Origin: Siphonodentalium dalli
Lineage: Eukaryota > Mollusca > Scaphopoda > Gadilida > Siphonodentaliidae
Length of the DNA: 64,000 nucleotides
Assembly: GCA_032622095.1 (NCBI GenBank)
Contig: CP136066.1
Location: forward strand, 104,801,319-104,865,318
Direction of reading: 5' to 3'
The translations under genes were made by a program, and so were the position numbers. Every line of letters starts with the position of its first letter. The stretch's first letter is position 1. Shown here piece after piece: positions 56,595-64,000 of this stretch. Under the pieces are notes generated by a model, which worked only from the letters and a program-made list of their open reading frames with translations, had not been told where the DNA came from and made no database searches.

Positions 56595-57644
56595 CAGGGA
56601 CGTGGCTAGAGGGTTTCCATTGTGGGTGTCCACCTTAGGAAATTCCAATTGCAACCCCCCCCCCCCCCCTTGATTCAGAATCAGACAAAACACAAGTTTT
56701 GAATAATTCCATCACCTCTTCATAAACCATGGTTCTATATTCCCGATATGAGAACATTCAGATGTATTTTAACCTGAAACATTGCATAAATCCTAACATC
56801 TAGTGGTCTAACTCCATACAAATGCACACGGCTATAGGCAAGAGACCACGACACACCGGGCTGACCATGGTTGTTCGGCTGGGTGTGAGAATTGTTTTTA
56901 ATTTGAATAAAAAAAAATCGCAAATCCTAGCATCTAGACTGGCCTTAACTGAAGCTTTCCTATATAGTGTTGGAAATTTCAAACCTCATACTCCCCCTCA
57001 GGTTGGAAAATTCTCCAACTGATGACCGTTTCAGTCCACAAGTTTGTCCAAATGTAGTAAAATATTGTTAAACTTATTAGCATTTTTGTATTGGCCACGG
57101 GGGAGAGACAATGACACACAGGGCCGACCATGGTGTGCGAAAAGTTTGTAATCTGAACAAGAAAAGCGCAAAATCCTAGCATCTAGACTAGCCTCAAGCA
57201 TTCCTAGAGTTGGAAATTTCAAACCTGACACCCCACTTAGGTTGGAAAATTTACAACTGATGACAATTCCAATGACAATGTTGACCAAATGTATGACAAT
57301 ATTGTTTTCTTAAATTAACCAGCAGTGTTTTACTGGCCACGGGGGAGGGACCAGGACACAAGCTTTCCAAATGTTGGAAAATTTCCAACTGATGACCATT
57401 TCAGTCCAAAATTTTGACCAAAAAATAGGAAAATATGCAAATATTGGTCCAAAAACAATTAATTCCCCCCAATAAATTTTTTGAAAATCAAACTACAAGA
57501 ACATTTTCAACCTATTGTTGGTGTGAAATTTCCAACTAATGTTTTGGCAGTTATGAAATTTCCAACTGTTAAAAATTTTGACCAAAGTTTGGGGGTGAGA
57601 TACCCCCCCCCCCCCCCCCCAACCCCCCTGTCGCCACGTCTCTG
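56595..57644 (+). mobile_element. hAT-like non-autonomous element, 1050 bp
   Basis: Near full-length relative of 37663-38720 in the same orientation, with the same TIRs (CAGGGACGTGGCTAGAGGG and TGTCGCCACGTCTCTG) and internal order. The flanking 8-mers CATGACAA (56587-56594) and CATAACAG (57645-57652) match at six of eight bases, consistent with an aged TSD. Homopolymeric C-runs stand at about 56657 and 57603. No transposase. Confidence 0.85.
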
Positions 57645-57720
57645 CATAACAGGCATTCACAGATTAACCTCGTCGTATCCGGTTATTATACTGTGTCGGG
57701 AAAATGAGTAACATGTATAT

Positions 57721-57899
57721 TAATGCCCTAAATAATCTACTCCTTAACCACTGAATAATTATGAGTAATTTTTCAGGATTTAGTCGGAACTATGGCTTGT
57801 TAGCTTTCCGATGAATGCAACAAGCCATATTTCCGACTAAATCCTGAAAAATTACCCATAATTATTCTGTGGTTAAGGAGTAGATTATTTAGGGCATTA
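57721..57899. repeat. hairpin MITE with 81-nt arms
   Basis: The left arm 57721-57801 (TAATGCCCTAAATAATCTAC...) pairs with the right arm 57819-57899 with very few mismatches. The loop is 17 nt. It lies 77 bp beyond the end of the hAT-like element. It is short enough to be one foldback transposon and could give a microRNA-like hairpin if transcribed. Confidence 0.85.
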
Positions 57900-57900
57900 C

Positions 57901-58500
57901 TGTACAGTACTGTAGCTGCCAGGACTTGTTCTCTTAGTGCAGAACAGTTTGGCAGATCACTGTGGAGGAAAGTGGTGACAATAGATGGAATAGACGTGTG
58001 AAATTTATTACCTTCATCAAATACTGTCTTACCTGGTATTCACCCCTTCTGATGGTTTTGCAACAGACAACACATTGCAGTCATTATCATGTTTAAAATG
58101 GAAATGGCTCATTGGACCTTCAAAAAATATGTATAGGTAATGTTGTAGTGTCGACAAATTCACGGAATACCGACATATAGGTTATGTCTAATCTGAAAAA
58201 CTTACCGAATTTATTAGCAATTTCCTAGCTGTTTTAAATTCTCCCACGACAGTGAATCACCGCTCTTGATTCATGCCACAGTCAAAATAGACCAACAGCT
58301 ATTTCGTTCGTGCCTTTTCTTAATTATTGGAAGAATATAAATCCGTGACATATAAAGTCCGTATACAAATTGTACATATTTATTGACCTATATTTTGATT
58401 CCCCCAAAACCTGGCCATAATGTGACAAGTGTTCATTGCTATATAATTACATGTATAATTTATGGCTGCAAACCGCCATGTGAATTTAAAATATATATGT
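57901..58500. other. no recognisable feature
   Basis: Nothing could be supported. Confidence 0.35.
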
Positions 58501-59760
58501 TCTTGAATTTTTATTAAATGTGTTTTCCTCGAAGTTCGGATTAGCCAACAATCGGGAAGATGATAATTACAGTAAAATGCCGGTACTTTTCCTTAATACT
58601 ATCGCTTCGCCTCACCAGCTTCATATATATAACTAAATCGGAAGGACTAATTCATTTGCTCAGATATGATTATATCTTGTTTAAAGACACGGTTGGCCTT
58701 GGCGGTGGGTATCCTGTGAAAATATCTCCACCCGTCAAAAACCGCCACAAACAGAAAGAACATCAAAATGTAGATAGACTTTGTCCGTATACAAATACGA
58801 AATATCGCATAAACAGTATGTTATGGCCATATGTTTGACCATTGTGATGTAAACAAAAGCATACAAAGTTACTTTTCTGGTGTTTGTTTATATTATGATG
58901 GTAAACATAAAGAGCGTTCGTTGTTGGTGAATACCTGATATGGAACTAATGAAGAGCGTTTATGCCATTTGTGTGTGATTAGCCAGTAGCATTGTGCTGT
59001 CTTCTGTAACACAATCAGGCTCTTGCTTAGGTAAAATACAGGAGGTCTTAATGATAACATGCTGTTTACGCGATGGCCATGGTATATACGAACGGAACTG
59101 TATGCGTTTTAATGTTTTTTTCTGTGTACGGTGTTTGGAACAAATATGAATATTTTCGACAATTAAGGCCGCACGTGCCTTTAAATTGGTATATAAATTA
59201 ACGTGAGCTTGGTTGGTTGATCCTTAAAAGTGCTTACAAAATCATGGGCCGGATTCTTCATCTCCGAGTTTAAAGCCACATGGCGGTTTGCGCTCCAAAA
59301 TACAAATAATATTATTAGCTTTTGAATTTTTCCCAGTATTGAAATAGGTCAATAAATATCTTAACTACCTTTCTACGAGCATGCTATAGCCCAAAAAAGA
59401 CGCACTGAAGTAATGAAAAATGTAACTATGAACAATGTGTTTGGGTCCCAAACAAAAAACAGCCATTTGCACGACATGGAACAGAAAAGAGCGTTCCGTG
59501 TTATTCTATTCCTGATATGGTAGCAATAAAGAGCGTTTGTCTCACTTCAGGCGAAAATTTGAACACGGCTGGAAAATTGCTGTGACTTTGGCAAAAATTA
59601 GTGTTAATCAAAGCGTATGAAGCCGGCATATCAATATTTCGTGCATTTATCGACCTCTCGTATCCGTCCCTCCAAATTACGTAGATAAAATTTGGAGGTT
59701 CGAATGAGCCATGTCCGTTTAAACTGGGTTTAAACCCTACATTGACGGTCTAATTAAACG
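58500..59760 (+). repeat. old interspersed repeat B, copy 2 (contains AAAGAGCGT dimers)
   Basis: Matches 22741-24500 in the same orientation (GGCGGTGGGTATCC, CCGCCACAAACAGAAAG, CATAAACAGTATGTTATGG, GGTAAACATAAAGAGCGTTC). Two dimers lie at 58909/58951 and 59486/59528. No ORF. Confidence 0.6.
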
Positions 59761-60019
59761 TGGTATAATGGGGCGGTTGATTGAAAACTCTATTTAGAAA
59801 GATTGACGCATGCAATCGAAATACCTAGTCACAAAGCGAAGAAAAAGCAGACCGATATGGAATGGTTCTTTGCGTGCCTTCAATCCACGTCAGCTCCTCC
59901 CGTGCTGTATTCATTGAGACACATATGCCTCTATTTCAAATCAGTCTGACAAACGTCGTGTAACAATTGAGTTTCACGCATTGTTCGTCACTGTCTGTTT
60001 TATTGATTTTCTCCAAAGT

Positions 60020-60830
60020 GCTTTAACTGGAATGACACTTCACCCCCCTGAACCTGACCGAAATTTCCAATGCCGAGGAATTTCATTTGCACGCACAGGG
60101 ACGTGCCCACAAGGGGTTTATCGGTGTATCACCCCCCCCCCCCCCTCCAAAAACTGTTGGAAATTGGCTGACACATCAGTTAGAAATTTGAGACCATAAA
60201 TAGATTGGAATTGATATGACAATATGATTTTCCAACCGGTATTTAGCATGAAATTTGAATTAAAATCATTTAATCAAAGGTCGAAGATATTTATTTTATG
60301 TCAGTTGTCTGTACAAAATTGTCATAATTTACGTTTCCAACCATAGTGTTCACGTTGGAAATTTTCAATATATGTAATCCTTGGGATACCAGTCGGTAAA
60401 TATTACCCTAATGGTGGGGGGGGGGGGGGGTTAGAACATTTGCATCATTGTTCCAGGGGATGCAGTTTGAAATTGTGAAGACACCAAAATGGAGACTCTC
60501 TAGGCAAACCCATGTGCCCGTTAGGTTGGAATTTACCAACTGATACCTCATATTTCCAAACTAACACCCCCATGGTTGAAAATTCCAACTGTTACTGACT
60601 GATAGTAATATCAGTCTAAGCAATTGACCGAGAGTTGGCAAATATTTGTCTAAATCCAACAAATTTCGCATGAAATACTGGTTGGAATATCGAACAATCA
60701 GAAAACGTCAAACCAATACAGTTGGTCTGAAATATACTGTCTCAGGCATCAAATTTCCAACTGTTAAAAATGCTGACCAAAGTTGAAGTGATGAGCGTCC
60801 CCCCACCCCAACCCATTCGATATAAACAAA
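60020..60830 (+). repeat. diverged hAT-like family member
   Basis: It contains CACAGGGACGTGCCCACAAG (60094), several TTTCCAACTG motifs, a C-run (60130) and a G-run (60415-60431), and ends with an AAAATGCTGACCAAAGTTGA block equivalent to the right part of the elements at 37663 and 56595. The right TIR is lost. Confidence 0.5.
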
Positions 60831-61126
60831 ATTTAAATAGTAACATGTTTCAAATGTGGATTGTTAGCACCAAATCCGACACTTGCATTTTAGACATGCC
60901 TTCGGTCGACATCATTTACAGCTTCGCCCAGTTATCTTGTATAGCATTGAAACCCACGGATTCTTCATCTCAGATCTAGCCTCCCTAAACCGGGATTAGC
61001 TGGTTTGTTGAGATGGTTTAGTTGCCTGTTTAAGGTTAGAACACGCACAAAATGGTCGCAAATGAAAACACACATATCGCCAAAAAATGTACTGGTTCTC
61101 ATTTACAGAACATCCTATCGATTGTT

Positions 61127-61386
61127 TAACCCTTCCATGGCTGGATCTTCCTAAAATTTCGCGAAAACCCTGTGCCAATGCACTCTCTTATATATGCGAG
61201 TCTCACAAAGGGAGCCTCGCATATATAAGAGAATGCATTGGCCTAACAATATTTACCTTTACCTTGTAAGCCAGTGCATTCTCTTATATATGCGAGGGTC
61301 CCTATGGTAGACTCGCATATATAAGAGAATGCACTGACACATGGTTTTTACTGCTGCACCCGCGAGGCTCCGTCATGAAAAGGTTA
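61127..61386. mobile_element. small TIR element carrying the family H hairpins
   Basis: Two hairpins, 61173-61242 and 61270-61337, have the same stem as the H elements (CAATGCATTCTCTTATATATG and its inverse) but different loops (TCTCACAAAGGGAGC and GGTCCCTATGGTAGA). The outer ends TTAACCCTTCCATGG and CATGAAAAGGTTAA are weakly inverted and unlike the GTGACCCGCC ends of family H. Non-coding. Confidence 0.65.
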
Positions 61387-61589
61387 ACTCGGCGATCTAA
61401 AACTTGATCTGGCTGGATCGGGTTTAAACCGAAGATGAAGAATGCCTCTCTTAGACCTGCAATATCGGGTTTAAAACATCGTTTCAAATGTTAACCCTTT
61501 ACCCAACAAACCGGCCAAAACCGGCCAAATAAAGCTTCAACAGCCTAAAATATCTTCGGTCTGTCTCAATAGAACCATACACATATTAG

Positions 61590-62525
61590 TCGGATTCCTT
61601 ATGTCGAAAAAAATGGTCGCGCGTTTTCGGAATGTTAAAAGCGATATGAGAACAGTTTCGATACCACCAGTGTGTCTATTTTCAGAATCTACCTGTTTCC
61701 AGCTTGATATTTTAGTGGAAACAGGTTTGTGTGAGGCTTTTGTTTGTGTACCCCTCTATTTGTTCCCACCCACCTGGTAATAAATAACATGCTATTACGC
61801 ATAGCAAGTTCGGTAAGTGGCTTTCTTTGTTCTTAGAAATCGAAAAACATGGAGAGATCTTACCATAAATTACTTAATTACATATCTTAATGTGGAATTT
61901 TATCATAAAATCATCAGATGAATTGTATTTATGACTGCATTTTCAATTTTCTTTCCCAAATATTAACGTATTGTATATTCTTAAAATCAGCTACATCACA
62001 TATAGACGAACATGAACAATCTACAAGGATATCTTGATCAAATGCCACAAACAAAACTTCGATACATCTATTTTTGGTAAAGATATCGCAGAAAAGCTAA
62101 CCCTACCCCCAATCTCGCTTATTTCACAAGTCAGATTCCTTTGGTCGAAAACAACGGTCGCGCAATTTCGGATTGTCTAAAACGACATCCGAAAGGTTTA
62201 TTTATCAATAGCGTGTCTACTTTCAGAGTTTACCTGTGTCCAGTTGAAATTTTATTGGAAAAAAGTGTTTTTGGACTGTTTTAAGAATTTAAAGAGCGTT
62301 TGCTTATTATACAAATATTAATCCTCATAACTAACCTTCTGGTGGGTCTGCGAGTTAAAATTAACAAAAGTATCAAATATGGCGGTCTACTTTCAGAGTC
62401 TACTTGTTTCCAGTCTGACATTTTATTGTTTGGACGGTTTAAAAAATTTAAAGAGCGTTTCCTGATTATACATATATTAACTAACACGATTAGCTTTTTC
62501 ATGAATGGTGCGAGTTGAAATTATG
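61590..62525 (+). repeat. degenerate direct repeats (CTACTTTCAGAGT units)
   Basis: GTGTCTA(C/T)TTTCAGA(G/A)T...ACCTG(T)TTCCAG recurs at 61672, 62213 and 62390. The last two units also share ATTTAAAGAGCGTTT (62288 and 62447, 159 bp apart) and GTGCGAGTT(G/A)AAATTA. The first two share GGTCGCGC...TTTTCGGA upstream. No ORF. Confidence 0.6.
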
Positions 62526-62946
62526 CACATATGTCAAGTATTACTCTGAAATGTATTTTCGAGAATGGTGTCGTCAGATAAGTCTCCGCGGGAAGTGTAC
62601 TACAGTTGCGAACAAAACTAACGTTGGACCCTATAGAGAGTTTGACAATTTACTCAAATGTTCAGTGGTGGAACTTAATGGCTATCATATATGCATAGCT
62701 CTTACATGTAATCTATTGTAACTACATGTTATTTTACCAAATTCACTTGCAATATAGTCAGGATACCAGATACAATAGTGGTTCAAATCAATCATATACA
62801 TCACAATCTCGTGCTTAAGTGATAATGTCCACTATTCTACAAATGTAATGTTTATCATGACTAAAGTTTCAGGATGTCGTTGTAAATTTGATTGATGTTT
62901 TTTTTTTCATCAATTGACAAAAGTAAGTGTCAGTCAAAACTTTTAT
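62526..62946. other. no recognisable feature
   Basis: Nothing could be supported. Confidence 0.35.
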
Positions 62947-63934
62947 GACATGGGAATATATTTTTTTATTAATTCGTGGCCATGAAATAACTAATTCGTG
63001 GCCACGAAATAACTAATTGTGATATACGATCGTCAGTCCCATTGTTGTAATGGAAGCGGATAGAGATGATATGGTTGTAGTTGTCCACCATCTTGGCATG
63101 AGACACGGCGATATGAGATAAAGGGTGTTGTAAAACAAATTAAGTAATCACCCCTTTCACCAACCCGATCCAAAGTTGCCGCCGTCCTGGGGGTGGGTCA
63201 CATAGGGCACACACGACATCAGTATATCTTGGGGCCACCCTACAACACCAATTAGACCACATCAAATGGCTAAGGGGCCGAGAAATTGTATAGGTGCCAT
63301 ATTTGAACCCATCTGGGGCGGCCATTTTGGATCGGGGATGGTGAAAGCGGGTGAATATTTAGTTTGTCTCATCAGGGGTCACCCTACAACACACTCTATT
63401 CGACCTAAAATGGGGAGGGGGGGGGCAATTGCATGGTACCATATATGGACCCCTCTGATCAGTTATTAGTTTCGCTCGAATGGGTTGAAGGTGTGAAAAT
63501 TTAGCTTGCTTTGCGAGCCACCGTACAACACCCTTTATTTTATCTATATCGGTCAAGTGACCGAGAAATAATGTGTACCCTATTTGACCCCTTCTGAGCG
63601 GCGACCATTTTGGATCGGGTATGGTTGAAAGGTGGGAATATTTATAAGTTTGTTTTTTGGGCCCACCCTACAAAACCCCTTATTTGATTTAAATCGGCCA
63701 ATATGCAGAGTGAAATGTCATTCCCATTCGATCCCTTGTGGTAAAAACTAATGAATATTCAGTTTTGTCTTGGAGCCACCTGACCCGTGTTTCCCCGTTC
63801 TATGTGGGCTAGTTTATATCGGACGTGCATATCCCCATAGAGCGCATGTAACCATACCGTAAATATATCTGGTATAATTCGCCACGAATTAGAATTTCGT
63901 TGCCACGAAATAAAAAAAAAAAAATTCCCATGTC
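62947..63934. mobile_element. TIR element with TTCGTGGCCACGAA palindromes and 142-bp repeats
   Basis: The ends are GACATGGGAATATATTTTTT and AAAAAAATTCCCATGTC. Just inside each end lie TTCGTGGC...-type palindromes (GAATTCGTGGC at 62970-63010, CGCCACGAATTAGAATTTCG at 63881-63900, plus GCCACGAAAT). The interior is a tandem repeat marked by CACCCTACAACAC at 63239, 63381, 63523 and 63664, a period near 142 bp, with CCATTTTGGATCGGG in two units. No ORF. A non-autonomous DNA element. Confidence 0.75.
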
Positions 63935-64000
63935 CTAATCCACCGTAGCTTATGGATCATTGTTTTAGTATTAAATATGGAGAAACCCGACCAGCATCAA

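Overview
This is eukaryotic, AT-rich, gene-poor genomic DNA, most likely from a mollusc and probably a bivalve. Three things point there: a LINE reverse transcriptase with a CX2CX9HX4C tail of the kind common in bivalve elements, a GIY-YIG Penelope-like fragment, and one split exon of an invertebrate globin. There is no bacterial-style operon, CRISPR array, rRNA or canonical tRNA gene. Almost everything that can be named is a transposable element, a foldback or hairpin structure, or a tandem repeat.

The only host-gene segment I trust is a globin exon at 55445-55670 (+). It has a consensus acceptor and a GTAAGT donor, its introns fit the conserved globin positions B12.2 and about G7.0, and its distal and proximal histidines are in place. 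It looks globin X-like. I did not find its partner exons. A few other ORFs (27808-28023 -, 34813-35121 -, 41058-41306 -, 55834-56070 +) look partly coding but are unrecognised.

Left part (1-24.8 kb): a 429-bp nested inverted-repeat element with internal hairpins (2303-2731); a 5.3-kb foldback element with 1.3-kb terminal inverted repeats (TIRs) around a 42-bp minisatellite (5591-10911); two decayed zinc-knuckle LINE ORF1 remnants (about 11 and 18 kb); a pair of about 450-bp MITEs in direct orientation (12.0 and 13.4 kb); a 628-bp MITE made of palindromic GTCAAAATTTTGAC units (21190-21817), inserted in an older inverted-repeat element; and a 341-bp hAT-like element with a perfect 8-bp target-site duplication (TSD) (23414-23754).

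Middle (24.8-48 kb): a nested stack of a TTAA-flanked MITE, a second copy of the hairpin element, a 258-bp insertion and a LINE 3' fragment (24.8-27.05 kb); a tRNA-derived SINE (31530-31814, -); a Penelope-like fragment with an inverted duplication (35.5-36.2 kb); a 1058-bp hAT-like element with an 8-bp TSD (37663-38720); and several foldbacks.

Right part (48-64 kb): an uninterrupted 575-codon reverse transcriptase ORF (50006-51733, +) with its 3' tail; the globin exon; a second 1050-bp hAT-like copy; an 81-nt-arm hairpin (57721-57899); a third locus carrying the same hairpins in a different terminal context (61127-61386); and a TIR element filled with a 142-bp tandem repeat (62947-63934).

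The window therefore records layered element insertions around at least one gene. The most unusual signals are the mobile hairpin module seen in two TIR contexts, the recurrent 42-bp dimer built on AAAGAGCGT, and the 5.3-kb foldback element. Alignments were done by eye, so element ends without a stated TSD are approximate.
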